A stretch of 64,000 bases of DNA from Epiperipatus broadwayi (GCA_028023455.1 JAQFVV010012990.1:62001-126000); one strand, 5' to 3'; positions 11,651 to 23,135 are shown, numbered from the stretch's first letter. Notes: generated by a model from the sequence alone, not told the origin. A program made the numbers and translations.

Positions 11651-13489
11651 GGTACTGTGTTTTTATTTGCATTACTGTAGGCTGAGTGGGAGTTTGAATT
11701 GTAATGCAATTGGATGAATGTTTTATATATATGTTGTAATGGTCATATTTGTACATTTACGCAACAAAATCCAGAGTCCAGGCAAATTACACCAAAGCTG
11801 ATCCACATGAGGGATTGAGACCTCAAATCAGATCACACCTCAACTCCTTCACCAACACTCCATGACTTACTACCCTATGAATGACCTAAATGAGGCTACA
11901 TTCAGAGTTTTTTAATTCACATGCTGGCATTAGCAAAGAGTGGAGCAAAAGACTCAGGGAATATTAATTAAATTATGAATAACTTAGTAAACACACACAC
12001 ACACATCTATGTCTGGCTAGATAATGCATATATCAATAACTAAGACTATATTAAGAGTACATTTGGATGAGATTTGGTAATGAATTATGAATAACACACT
12101 AAATATTTATGAGTTTTAAAATATTTAATTATAAAAAATATGATAAGCAATACAAATATATTAGTGCATTGGGCTTTACACACCCAGGTATCTTATAGCG
12201 ATGAGAGCATTTCAATACAAGTTGGAAAACAGAATATCATCTGATGTACTATAATAAAAATAAGTTTAGAACAATTTAATGTTTATTACAGTTCTATTCT
12301 ACGGTCTATTCATGCCTTAACTATGGTATGCCATCCCTATGAGGTTTTCTAATAGTCAAATCATACGACAATGATAACAGATATAATTAAATATTATTAT
12401 TTTACATAGTTAGCAGTCAATGTGCTCTTTATGCAGATTTCATAAGCTAGGTCTGAGATTCAGATCAATGCTGAACAAATAATATCATGGAGGGTGAACT
12501 GGCGATTTGTAGTGTAACATCCGAGAGTATGGTGCTACATAAAATAAGTAAGAGATGTGGCCCAAATGTGCATTTACCTATGGGATTCAGTACCAAGTAT
12601 TTGGTTTCCATGGACTGTACAACTTGCTATCTTAAAATAAGTGAACATCTAGTTCAGAAGATTGGAGCAGCTAAAAAAATAATCTGGACTCTCATGTTCC
12701 TGTTCTAAAATAAGATAATGGGGTGGCCCTTAAAACCAAAGCCCATTTTAATAAAAATATAATAGCAAGGCATATACTGCAGCTGTGTGCTTTATAAAAA
12801 CATTTGTAATGCTTTCTAAAATATAAAGATTAAAATTCATCGAGTGCAAAATCTATAGTTTCATTCTGCGAAACTACTATACCCCTGTTCATAAATCAGC
12901 ACACTTAAATCATGCTAAAAGGGAATAATTATCAGTAATCTAGATTACCCAATAATCTGTGTAGTTTATGAGAATAACTAAGGGGGAGTAAAGCCTATAT
13001 GGGACTTACGATTAACTAATTACTTATAATATGCTTTAAAATATCATTCTCTCATACTTAACTAAACAGACATTTTAATAAGCAAACCTAAATTAACCAA
13101 TAAGCTAAAACATAGTAGATTTAATTAATATATATAAGAGTAGGTTTTTAGACCAGAGATTTATAAGGTGTGCTAATCAGCAACATAAATTAGCTAAGTG
13201 AGAGCGGCTAATCAACTCTCCAAAATTATTATTATTATCAATCTCTGCTCTGAATGACATAACATAAATAGATAAATTAACAATGTATAAAATAGAAAGA
13301 GACATGATCGTAGATCAGAAAAATAGATAAAGAATAATAACTGAATTACTAATATTTATTGAGCAGGCAAGATTCTTACAAAGATTATTATTAAAATAAA
13401 GTTACAGAATTTTATTTTTAAAAGTTATTACAAATTATGAACGTTCATCATTTAGTTAGCTTTAGATTTATGAATTTCTTTATATAGTT
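11651..13489. other. Non-coding stretch, unknown repeats possible
   Basis: No supported gene. A 73-codon open frame at 12487-12708 shows no domain and no splice context. A short CA run lies near 11990. Confidence 0.4.
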
Positions 13490-14720
13490 TAGATTTTTTA
13501 AAATTTAATGAAGTGATTCAAGTTTTAAAAAATATTCAGTTGCCTAATTTTGCTGTGGTTTTGATTGAACACTGCTTATCAAATATATTTTTTTGTTTTT
13601 GATGGGCAGATGTATAAACAAACATCAGGTCTAGCTATGGGTTTCCCAATTTCTCCAGCATTAGCTTCTATTTTTATGGAGGATTTGGAAAATAAAATTT
13701 TGACTTCAGCAGTTAAAACACCATCTATATGGCTGAGGTATGTTGATGACACCTTTGTTATTTGGCCTCATGGTAAGCATGCTCTTGATGACTTTTTTAA
13801 TTTTTTAAACTCATTTCACAACAATATTAAATTTACTATGGAAATAGAAAATAACAATCAATTACCTTTTTTAGATGTTTTGATTGAAAGAAGGGAAGAT
13901 GGTTCTTTATCCCATGGTATATATAAAAAACCAACACACACTGGGAGGTATCTGCATTTTCCTTCTCATCACCATCCTGCACAACTATTTTCAGTGGCAA
14001 AGACATTATTGGATAGAACAAAGAGACTTTCTGATGATAGCCATTTTCACCGGGACCTTTTTGCTACTAATAAAATGCTTCTTCATAATGGTTTTAATTA
14101 CAACATTATTAATAAGGCTTATACATATAAAAAGAAAAAAGATTTTGATACATCAGAAATTAAGACAATTTTGCCATATATAAAAGGAGTAAGTGAAAAA
14201 ATTGGTAACATTTTAAAGAATAATAATATTCACACAGTTTACACTACTTATAAAAAAATTAGTGAAATATTTCCACTTCCTAAAGATAAAATTGCTTTGG
14301 AGTGTCATGGTTTATATGAAATTCCATGTAGAGTCTGTTCACATACATATATTGGACAGACTAATCATAGAGTAAATATTAGAAAGGAAGAACACATTCT
14401 GGCAGTCAGAGAAGAATCCAATTCATCAGCTATTTATTCTCATATTAAATTTACAAATCATGATATCAATTTTGAAAAAAACAAATATTTTAGCAAAAAT
14501 TGAACAATATGACCAGAGATTGCTAAGAGAAGCTATAGAGATGTTTAAAAGGCCCAAGAGCATAAATGAAAGGTGTGAATTAAAGAAGATTAGCAACATT
14601 TGGAAGAAGCTATTGGAAGAGAAAATAAATTTTAAAACTTCTCAACCAATAGAATTTAAATATGAGGAGAAAGAAAACGATAAAAACGGTTTTAAAATCT
14701 CACGTACATTCTTATGATTT
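13490..14720 (+). pseudogene. Penelope-like element: reverse transcriptase plus GIY-YIG endonuclease
   Basis: This is a 5'-truncated Penelope-like retroelement. The main open frame runs from about 13565 to 14503, 312 residues. It holds the RT palm: Q-T-S-G-L-A-M-G-F-P-I-S-P at residues 19-31 and the catalytic Y-V-D-D at 59-62, then F-L-D-V and the K-K-P-T-x-T-x-R-Y-L-H block typical of PLEs. At the C-terminus is the GIY-YIG nuclease: G-L-Y at 249-251, C-x2-C, Y-I-G at 262-264, then R and K-E-E-H at 274-277. Upstream, 13506-13585 is coding in another frame (N-F-A-V-V-L-I-E-H-C), so a frameshift lies in the T run near 13588. A second frameshift in the A run near 14475 moves the tail into the frame of 14460-14717. 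PLE proteins copy RNA at nicked or telomeric DNA ends. This copy is dead, from two frameshifts and the missing N-terminus, but the active-site motifs survive. Confidence 0.85.
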
Positions 14721-14728
14721 GAGAAAGA

Positions 14729-14776
14729 GGATGCTCTGAGGAAGGTACTTGATATTGTACTGAAACGTCAGCATTT
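14729..14776 (+). ncRNA. Hammerhead-ribozyme-like motif in the PLE 3' tail
   Basis: The RNA can fold as a type I hammerhead. Stem I pairs 14729-14735 (GGATGCT) with 14770-14776 (AGCATTT), seven pairs with two G-U. The core box CUGAGGA is at 14736-14742 (matches C-U-G-A-N-G-A). Stem II pairs 14744-14748 (GGTAC) with 14757-14761 (GTACT). GAAA is at 14762-14765. Stem III is the minimal palindrome ACGU at 14765-14768, ending in the cleavage triplet GUC at 14767-14769. One extra A at 14743 sits at the base of stem II and may impair activity. Minimal type I hammerheads are known in Penelope-like elements, and this lies just after the PLE coding remains. Confidence 0.7.
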
Positions 14777-15006
14777 AGCTTTTTCACTACACGGAATATC
14801 CTGCAAATAGTAATAATAATATGATATATATATGTGGGTGTGTGTGTGTGTGGAAGATTATGATTTGGATTAACTGGTGGTTTCTGGTTCAGTATGAAAT
14901 CCATATATTGAAGATCATTTATTTTTTTCACATGTATGTGGTCATAATCAGTCTTATAGGATAGAGTGAATAGCTGTAGGGAATTGGAAAGTCTAAATTC
15001 AAATCC

Positions 15007-15041
<35 letters not shown>
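14777..15041 (+). repeat. PLE 3' tail and decayed ribozyme-element copy, ending in a TA tract
   Basis: The part to about 14815 ('cactacacggaatatcctgc') resembles the PLE-type tail also seen inverted at 26313 and 29466. From about 14840 the sequence aligns with the minus strand of the element at 22479-22765, including 'tttctggttc' and 'gaaatccatatattg'. Its hammerhead core has decayed to CUGGUGG. The right end 'ctaaattcaaatccttct' matches the terminal repeat of that element. A (TA)n tract fills 15012-15041. Confidence 0.55.
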
Positions 15042-15045
<4 letters not shown>

Positions 15046-17205
15046 GGATTTTGGCTAAATTAAAGTTAAGTTTAAAAAGAATTAAAAGAGGGAAAAGATA
15101 CACAAGATGGGACTTGGATAAATTGAGACAAATGGAAAAAGGAAAATTTGGTTTAATATGTGAAAATGAATTTAAAAGAATTGTTCAGGATGGGAACTAT
15201 ATTAATAGCTCTGATGAGTGTTGGAATAGAATTAAAGAGGGATTCTTGAAAATAGCAAAAAATGAAATAGGTATTATTCGTGTGAGAAAAGCTAAAAGAC
15301 CTTGGATAACTGAAGGTATGTTGGAAAAGATGGAAGTGCGGAGATGGTGGAAGAATGTAAATACTGAGGAAGGGCAAAAGGAATATAGGAAATTTAATAA
15401 TGAATTAAGAAGAGAAACAGATTTAGCAAAAGAAAAGTGGTTGGAGCAAGAATGTAAAGAGATAGAAAGGTTTCAACAGATGAAAAGATATGATCTAGCA
15501 TTTGATAGAATACAAAGTATTTCTTGGGAGAAAAAGACATGGGTAGCAAGTGAGATTGCAGATAAGAATGGAAGAAGGTTAACCGATAGTAATGATATAT
15601 TAAAAAGATGGGAAGAATATATTCGGTATCTGTTTAGTAGAGGAAATAATTTAATTAGTTATGAACTTGAAAATGAAGATGTTGCAATGGATGATAGAGG
15701 TATGGACATACTGCCAGATGAAGTAAGAAAGGCAATTGCACAAATGAAGAATGGTAATGCTATTGGATTTGATGCAGTACCTATAGAATTTTTGAAAGAA
15801 ATGGGAGAATTTACTATGAAGAAAATAGTTGGACTTTGCAATTTGATATATAATAGTGGAGTTTGGCCTGAAGATTTTTTAAGAACTATAGTGATTCCAA
15901 TTGCTAAAAAGAAGAAAGCTGTTAAATGTGAAGAGTATAGGACAATAAGTGTATTGTCTCATGTTTCTAAGGTGTTATTGAGGATTTTAACTCAAAGGAT
16001 TTATGGGAAGGTTGACTATTATATTGCTGAAGAACAGTTTGGTTTTCGGAAAGGGAAAAGCACAAGAGATGCTATTGGTATTGTTAGGACAATTGCAGAA
16101 AGATATATTGAAAGAGATAAAGGAATTGGTATATGTTTTGTAGATTTAGAAAAGGCATTTGATAGAGTAAGCTGGAATAAACTGATGTCTATCTTAAGAG
16201 ATAAAGGAGTATTCTGGAAAGAAAGATGATTGATATGGAATATGTATAATGGGCAAAGAATAAGAGTTAGATTTGGATGTAATGAGGCAGATGAAGTGAA
16301 TATAGAAAGTGGAGTTAGGCAAGGATGTAGTATGTCACCTGTTTTGTTTAATATTTATTTAGAAGATATGATAAATAATTATTTGGACTGTGGAGGAGCA
16401 AATGTTGGAGGGAGAGTAATAAAGTGTATAAGATTTGCAGATGATATGGCTCTTATTGCTGAGGAAGAAAAGGATCTTCAGAATATGTTGAATAAATTGG
16501 AAGAAGGATGTATGGCATATGGAATGAAGATTAATATTGAAAAGACTAAGTGTTTATGGATAGGGAGAGATGCAAAAAGACTGCAAATTGGAATCCATGA
16601 TGACATGGTGCAGCAGGTGAAGGGATTTAGATATTTGGGTTGTTGGTTGAGTGAGGATGGAAGAAGTGAAGATGAAGTTAAAAGAAGAATAGCATTGGCA
16701 AAGGTGACATTTGTAAAAAGAAAGAAGATATTCTGTGGACCTATGGAAAGAGAATTAAGGAAAAGATTAATTAAATGTTATGTGTGGAGTGTATTAATGT
16801 ATGGTTGTGAGACATGGACATTGAGTAATAGAATTAAGAAACGACTGGAAGCTTTTGAGATGTGGACATGGAGAAAAATGGAAAAAATCAGTTGGGTGAA
16901 TAAAATAACAAATGAAGAAGTTTTGAAAAGAGTTAATGAGGAAAGAAGATTGATTGAAAGTATCAAAGAGAGAAAGAGAAACTGGATTGGACATATACTA
17001 AGAAAAGATTATAGTTTAATGAAAGATGTTTTGGAAGGAATGGTGAGTGGAAATAAAAAGAAAGGACAGAAGAGATTGACATTATTGGATGATATACGAG
17101 ATGGAAGGGGTTATGTGGAATTGAGGAAGTGGGCAAGGAAGAGAATGGAATGGAAGAATGGATGAACTGAAGTAAACGAGGAAAATAAGTTTATTAGAAA
17201 TAAAA
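15042..17205 (+). pseudogene. Non-LTR retrotransposon ORF2: reverse transcriptase with one stop codon
   Basis: One continuous frame from about 15045 to the stop at 17163-17165 is broken only by TGA at 16227-16229, where arginine is likely in the parent. It starts in the linker after the missing endonuclease. RT landmarks follow in order: V-R-K-A-I-A-Q-M-K-N-G-N-A-I-G-F-D, then E-Y-R-T-I-S-V-L-S-H, E-Q-F-G-F-R-K-G, the motif A F-V-D-L-E-K-A-F-D (just before 16170), G-V-R-Q-G-C-S-M-S-P near 16310, and motif C F-A-D-D at 16434-16445. After R-Y-L-G-C comes the C-terminal region with M-Y-G-C-E-T-W and W-I-G-H-I-L-R, common to animal elements labelled endonuclease-reverse transcriptase. The product would be a target-primed reverse transcriptase. 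It is 5'-truncated, bounded on the left by a TA tract, and ends with an A-rich tail near 17200. The near-intact frame suggests a recent insertion. The clade is not assigned. Confidence 0.88.
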
Positions 17206-18249
17206 ACAAATATACACACACAGAAAGATAAATTGGAGCTACACATACTTAGTTAAAGCTTACAAATGTAAGCAAAAAATGATACAATTGCTATTTTAAT
17301 ATTTTTATCATAATGGCATCTGAAGAACATTAGTGACACAGTGACTACTCTCTGGACCTGTCTATTGGACAGACTACTATTGATATATATATATATATGC
17401 ATCGATTACACAAAATAATTCAATTTATGAATCTAAGAAAATAATTGAAACAAACTGACTCACAGTGATATAAAATAGTGTATAAATTGTTTCCATGACA
17501 ATTAATTAAAAGAATACAAAATAATAGATACTAAATGTGTATGAATAGATCAATTAAAAATGTGTCACACACAAAAACATAATAAAATACCAAGCCAACT
17601 TATATACATTAACAATTAAAGCAATAAAATAATAAGCAAAAACTAAAAACCATAAAGAGCACATAGCTGGAAAACTACATGATAATGAGATAAAGTAAAG
17701 GTATAAAAGAATAATATCAATATGCAATAAAAGTCATAAGGAAATAGAGTTACAGAGGTTATCCAAGATATAAGAAAATTATAAGTAAAGAATTCAACAA
17801 TTTCTGCATTTATTTAGTGAAGATCCTAAAGAATTCTTTTATCTATATCAGAATAACCAAACACAGAGTATCTAATTTTATTAATCAAGTTAACAAAATT
17901 CTTCTTAAATTTAACTGAATGTATACATAAAAATGCAAAATAATAATAATTATAAAATAATATACATAATTTGAATTCAGAACAAACATGGGAGCAGTAC
18001 AAGAAAAATTTTCAATAACCCAAATAGCTAGAAAGAAATACATCCAAACAGATCATTGTTTTGGGGGAGTGGTGGTGGTGGTGAGTTAGATTATAAAAAA
18101 TATTGAATAGAATAGAATGTATTGCAAAATAAGTAATGGATACAAAAGACCCAATAATTTAATAATATATAATTAGGATTGAAGTAAAAGAAAATTAAGA
18201 AATAAAACTTAAAATAGATCTCTAATGTGATTGCATGCTTTCTTCAGAT
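17206..18249. other. AT-rich non-coding stretch
   Basis: No gene or clear repeat. There is a short GTG run near 18068 and TA runs near 17382. Confidence 0.4.
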
Positions 18250-18490
18250 CTTCACATTTTTTTTTCATATGTCATAGCATCAGCCGGGAGGCGAACCCGC
18301 AACAACTGTCTGCAACCAACTGCTTGCTTGCAAGGCAGCTGCGCTGACCTCTCAGCTAACAACGCTTGACTTCTTCACAATTTTTTCTCATATGTCATAG
18401 CATCGGCCAGGATGTGAACCCTCAACCGTCTGCAACCAAATACTTGCTTGCAAGGCGGCTGCGATGACCTCTCGGCTAACAACGCTTGAC
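18250..18490 (-). repeat. Two tandem tRNA-like SINE units
   Basis: Two units of about 120 bp (18251-18370 and 18371-18490) each read, on the minus strand, like a tRNA-derived head. A D-arm/box A stretch 'gttagctgagaggtcagc' is followed by an anticodon-arm stretch 'tgccttgcaagcaagca', and the first unit has a clear box B 'gcgggttcgcctccc'. In the second unit box B is mutated. The ends that would form the acceptor stem do not pair, so these are not functional tRNAs but SINE or tRNA-pseudogene units duplicated head to tail, both ending 'aacgcttgac' on the plus strand. Confidence 0.7.
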
Positions 18491-19319
18491 ATTTTTATTT
18501 TTTTATACAGAAAATAATGCAAAAAATCTTAGAATGAAGAAAAAGCAGAATATAAATGGATTGATAATAAACATTTTAAAATATAAAAAAGACTTAATTA
18601 TAATAATAATCTTAGAGAAAGACCTTTTAATTCTTGTGAATAAATTAGAAACCAATAAGGAAATAGCTTTTAAAGTAATCTCAAAAAAACTAAGATAATA
18701 TTTCTGAAAGGAGCAACCATATTAAATACAGTTTTATGCAAAAACAAGTTTGAATAACAATACTATAACTTTTACTCTGACAATAATCAAACAAATTAAA
18801 TTAGAAGTGTAATTGCGCAATTTATACTACTTAACTAAGATTTAGAATCTTAAAGTGTACGTTTTTGTATTTACTATGTGATCTGGATTGTCAAAAGAAA
18901 AAAGTCCTGAACAAAAACTAAAGAAGTGGGTTTTAAAAAAGAATAGTGAAAATAAAATTGATTAGCAAACAAAATACAAATTACACGCATAAATAAATTA
19001 GCATAATGTGAATATATAATTAGTAGTTAAAAATTTTTTTTTTTTTCATTGCTTTTGAAAGCAAAATTAATGGAAACTAGAAAAAAAAAGAAATAAGTGA
19101 GCTTGTGACTTAAAAAACAAATTTAAGATATGAGAAAATAATTAATAACTTTTATTAGCTATTCATTAGACCACAGATTATCCATTTAATGAATAATATT
19201 TCTCTGGTTTAATTTTTACTACCCCACTCTCACGCAAGGTATAGAATGGTTTTTATTTACTTTTAATACCTTGTGGAAAGTGTAACCATAAACATATGAT
19301 CAAAGACATATGAAAAAGA
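18491..19319. other. AT-rich non-coding stretch
   Basis: A 70-codon open frame at 18486-18698 is lysine/isoleucine-rich by composition only. No supported gene. Confidence 0.4.
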
Positions 19320-19412
19320 TCTATGATCCATAAGGTGCATATTTTGTCCTGAATCAGTGCTCATCAGTTGGCCTAGATTATAATCTTTTTCACTTATCAT
19401 TATCATTGTTCA
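19320..19412 (-). repeat. Decayed copy of the hammerhead-bearing element
   Basis: The plus strand carries 'ctcatcagttgg' then 'agattataatct', the same arrangement as at 22614-22640. On the minus strand this keeps CUGAUGA and a CCAA stem I strand, but the GAA box has become AAA and stem II no longer pairs. It is an inactive relative. Confidence 0.5.
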
Positions 19413-20412
19413 ATATATATATATAGTTTGCCAATTACTACAGTTTAATTGATGTGTCAAACTTACTGCCCTCACAACTTGGACACAAACCACATGATGA
19501 AAGTATATTAATAACTTTTATATGTATGTTTCAGAAGTTAAAAACATTAAATAATATTTAATTGATAACTTAATTATAGAAGATGCTAAAAAAGTAAACA
19601 AGAGCTATTTAATAAATCACTTTTTCCATCACAGGTCATAGCATTAGAATTTCTTACACAATTCTGGAGACATATTTTTAAAAAACTATATTTAAATATT
19701 CAATTCCTGATATTTTTAAATGCCTTAACAAGGATGAACGCACTGACACCATTTTGTACTGGTTTAAGTTTTTACATGACTGACTGTTTTGATTTTATGG
19801 TTTATAATTAGCCATGTTGGTACTCTTTCCATAGACTCCGTGCAAACATAGATTTTAATTTTAATTAACCACATAATGTTTTTGTAGAAGTATTGTAATA
19901 TAAAGATAGGAGTGTTGTTAGTTATCATAAAACATCTTTAAAATAGTATTTATAATAACAAAATTAATAAAAAAATGTTGCGGAATGAATAATTTTGATA
20001 CCATAATTGCAGCGATTTCTGATTACATTATGAAACACGCACATCCATACATATATAGAGGATTATAAAAAATGATATATGTATATGTAAATAAATAATT
20101 TAGCAATTTATATATACAGTATAGTAAATCTTGTGGACGGAAATGAATCTTCACACATGCGCTATTGTAATGATATATTAAATTTACACGCACCCAACCG
20201 TCAATTCTTGTATAAACCAATACCTATTGACCATGCTGAAATCAGGACTTGATCTTATTATGAGCCTGATATTTCAATTGACAAAATATTTGTACAAATT
20301 TAGTTTGTATATCCCAAGAAAGTAATTGTGTAAATTAAATATATTCATGTGTGAAGATTCATTTCCTTCCACAAGATTTATACATATATATATAATCATT
20401 AAAATGTGAATA
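19413..20412. other. AT-rich non-coding stretch
   Basis: No gene seen. A short segment 'aatcttcacacatg' near 20146 and its near reverse complement near 20350 suggest an eroded inverted repeat. Confidence 0.35.
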
Positions 20413-20730
<318 letters not shown>

Positions 20731-20949
20731 AGAAATGTATCCAGGCCAGCTCTCTAACATTTTTATAAATGTTCATAATAATATATATGCTGCCCTGATA
20801 AAGACAAAAAACCATTATCAAAAGAAATCCTTTTTTTATATTAAATAATACAATATATATTGTTATATAATCGTTTTGTGTCATTTATATATAAAAATAT
20901 ATTTTATTCTCTCCACTTTCCTTCATAATATAATGTCTAACTACTAAAA

Positions 20950-21400
20950 TATCACATGATACCATTTTTTATGCTACTTACACAAGTTGCTAAAATGATT
21001 AATACTATTCATGGCCAAATGATGATGATGGTTACTATGGTTATTAAAAAAAACAAAGACAGGAAAATGTGTAGATACTGAATTGGGTTCAATGTGTACA
21101 ACTATTCAAATAATTAGTTTGAACAGAAAACATTATTTTCATTTTGGTTGATTATTAACTAAAAAGATAAAAGTTGATTGTTGGACAGTTGTAATAGGTT
21201 AAATGATCAAGCTGTAGTACTCTCAAACCCAAGAATCTTTACTAATTCCGGCTACCATCTAAAAACTAGTCTGGGGATATTGGATAAGTAGGCATTAGTT
21301 TGAGTGTTTTGATGGACAGACCTTCTAGTATCCATTGTATACTGTGGCTTGCACTGAGTGGCACTACAGTATAAAGATAGTTGCCACTGTTTCAATATAG
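20950..21400. mobile_element. Fold-back/MITE element, copy D
   Basis: The outer left end 'atatcacatgata' is at about 20951. The interior aligns with copy A ('gaaaacattattttcatttt'), and the right arm has 'agtctggggata', 'ataagtaggcatta' and 'cactgagtggcactaca' at 21351-21368. The order matches copy A, so this is a roughly full-length, diverged copy. Confidence 0.6.
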
Positions 21401-21534
21401 TCTAGTACATTTTTTTTTCTTGCTTTAGTTAAAAAAGTTTACCAACCTTAAAACTTTTTCGAATAGCTTTAATTCATGATGCCCCTAGTTAAACTTTTCT
21501 TTACTGTTTTCTGAGTAGGTATCTATCTATTCTC

Positions 21535-21690
21535 AGCTACCAAACATCACGTGATCACCATTTCTTTTGTTTGCTCATAACTGTTATTAAAACAGCAAAA
21601 CTATCCATACAGCAGTGCCACTCAGTGCAAGCCAGAGTAATCAATGGATGCCAGAAGTGGCACTACTGTATGAAGAGTTTTGCCTTTTTT
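21535..21690. mobile_element. Fold-back/MITE element, copy E (internally deleted)
   Basis: The left arm 'catcacgtgatcaccattt' to 'cagcagtgccactcagtg' is followed within 60 bp by the right end 'agtggcactactgtatg'. Nearly all of the interior is missing. Confidence 0.65.
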
Positions 21691-22478
21691 ATTTTCAGCT
21701 AACTGAAAATTATATAATGTCTCACATCAGTTGACTAACTGATAGTAACTTCTCGTGTACTATGCTCTCAGAGAGGATATTAGGGAAAAGCCTTCTTTTG
21801 AAATAGGATATCTAAAATTATTTTATACATATATGTATGTGTGTTTAAAAATTGAACTTTTTATGACATTTGAATATGGAAATTCTTACCGTTAAAGAAA
21901 TAAATATAAAGAAAAATAAATGTCTTACTTTTCATTTAAAAAGCATTCTACCATGTTTATATTGCCTGGAATGCAATATTTTTAACTGACAATAAAACAG
22001 TCTCTAGAAGTGCTTAGCAAATAAACTGTTATATATTAAGTGGCAAATCATTATAAAAGAGAAAAGATATGTTCTCGTTCTTATAACTAGCAGGCACAGG
22101 GAATAGAAATCTAAACCAGCTGAACAAAAACAAATATAATAAAGATAACTAAAGTTAAAAAGAAAAAAAACAATGTTTATATAATATTTCTTTCCTAACA
22201 ATCGGCTTTTTCTTTTGGATAAATATTTTAAAAATAATGACTTAAAAAGCATAAAACCAAAAACCTGCGTGCAATAAGACATATACAAAATCTTTAAATT
22301 TTTTAATAATTTACCTAAAAATTATAACGTAAAATATTTGAAATTTAATCATACCTGAATCAGATTACGTCCGTGGAAAAAAGAAGTCATTTCGCATAAA
22401 CTATAATAAAATGTCATCAATGTTAGGTCGAGGGGGGGGGGGATATAAACAAAATATCATAAACGTACACAGACATTC
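21691..22478. other. AT-rich non-coding stretch with a poly-G tract
   Basis: No supported gene. G tract at 22432-22442. Confidence 0.4.
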
Positions 22479-22765
22479 AAATAGAGGGATTTGAACTTAG
22501 TATTTGTAGTCTATATTCATTCTGAACTTCATCTTAAACAACTGATATACGTGACTACACATCTGTGTAAAAGATTAAATGTTCTCCAATATATGTATTT
22601 CGTGCAGAAACACTCATCAGTTGGACCAGATTATAATCTCCCACACTACACGAAATACGGTGTATTAAGAATCATTTATCTTTTTTTACACGTGTGTGTT
22701 CATGTGTATCGGTTGTTTAAGATGGAGTGGAGGATAAATATAGCTAAGTTCAAACCCTCTATTTA
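22479..22765. mobile_element. 287-bp element with terminal inverted repeats carrying a hammerhead ribozyme
   Basis: The left terminus 'tagagggatttgaacttag' (from 22482) and the right terminus 'ctaagttcaaaccctcta' (from 22744) are inverted repeats of about 22 bp with a one-base indel. The two halves are roughly mirror images: the 'gaaatac' box occurs on both strands, at 22595-22601 (minus) and about 22648 (plus), around a central 'agattataatct' palindrome. The minus strand contains a complete hammerhead motif (separate entry). The open frame across it is incidental. It may be a PLE- or retrozyme-derived non-autonomous repeat; that is inference. Confidence 0.65.
22585..22625 (-). ncRNA. Hammerhead ribozyme motif (all core nucleotides present)
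   Basis: Read on the minus strand from 22625 downward. Stem I 5' strand is UCCAA (22625-22621). The core CUGAUGA is at 22620-22614. Stem II is GUG (22613-22611), a six-base loop, then CAC (22604-22602). GAA is at 22601-22599. Stem III is AUA (22598-22596), a two-base loop, then UAU (22593-22591). The cleavage nucleotide A is at 22590, giving the triplet AUA, which satisfies N-U-H. Stem I 3' strand is UUGGA (22589-22585), fully complementary to the 5' strand. All conserved core positions are satisfied. The very short stems II and III are typical of the minimal type I hammerheads of animal retroelements, which may act as dimers. Activity is not shown by sequence alone. Confidence 0.8.
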
Positions 22766-23029
22766 CTATATTAAACATTCAGAATAGATTAATTATTTAT
22801 TTAATTGAATATTTTTTGTTGATGACGTTTTACTTGCAGTTATAGATTCAACTATTTTCGGCGTCTGAAAAAAATATTTTTTTTAAAAAAATCAGTTTTA
22901 TTTATATTTTTTCAAATATATTCAGCAGTTAGTAATAAGGCACAAGTTAGCAAATGATGGTTTGGATACTATTCTTCTCTCTCTTTTTTTTTTTCATATA
23001 TAACTTAACTAAAAAGTAGCAACTATTTT

Positions 23030-23135
23030 TCTACAGTAATGCCACCAAGTGCGAGCCATAGTATGGAGAGAATTGGTACTGTTTTAACAGATTGTGAAAG
23101 CATAACAAATGGTAGTCATGTGATGTTTTAATGGT
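23030..23135. mobile_element. Fold-back/MITE element, copy F (strongly deleted)
   Basis: The left end 'cagtaatgccaccaagtgc' is followed almost at once by the outer right block 'ctgttttaacagattgtg' and 'gtagtcatgtgatg'. Confidence 0.55.

Noticed and set aside
12487-12708. A 73-codon open frame as a gene
   Set aside because: No domain, splice signals or similarity to other copies in the window.
15205-15235. CUGAUGAG within the retrotransposon ORF
   Set aside because: No GAAA box or complementary stems follow; it is coding sequence (S-S-D-E-C).
18250-18490. Functional tRNA genes
   Set aside because: The acceptor-stem ends do not pair, and box B is mutated in the second unit.
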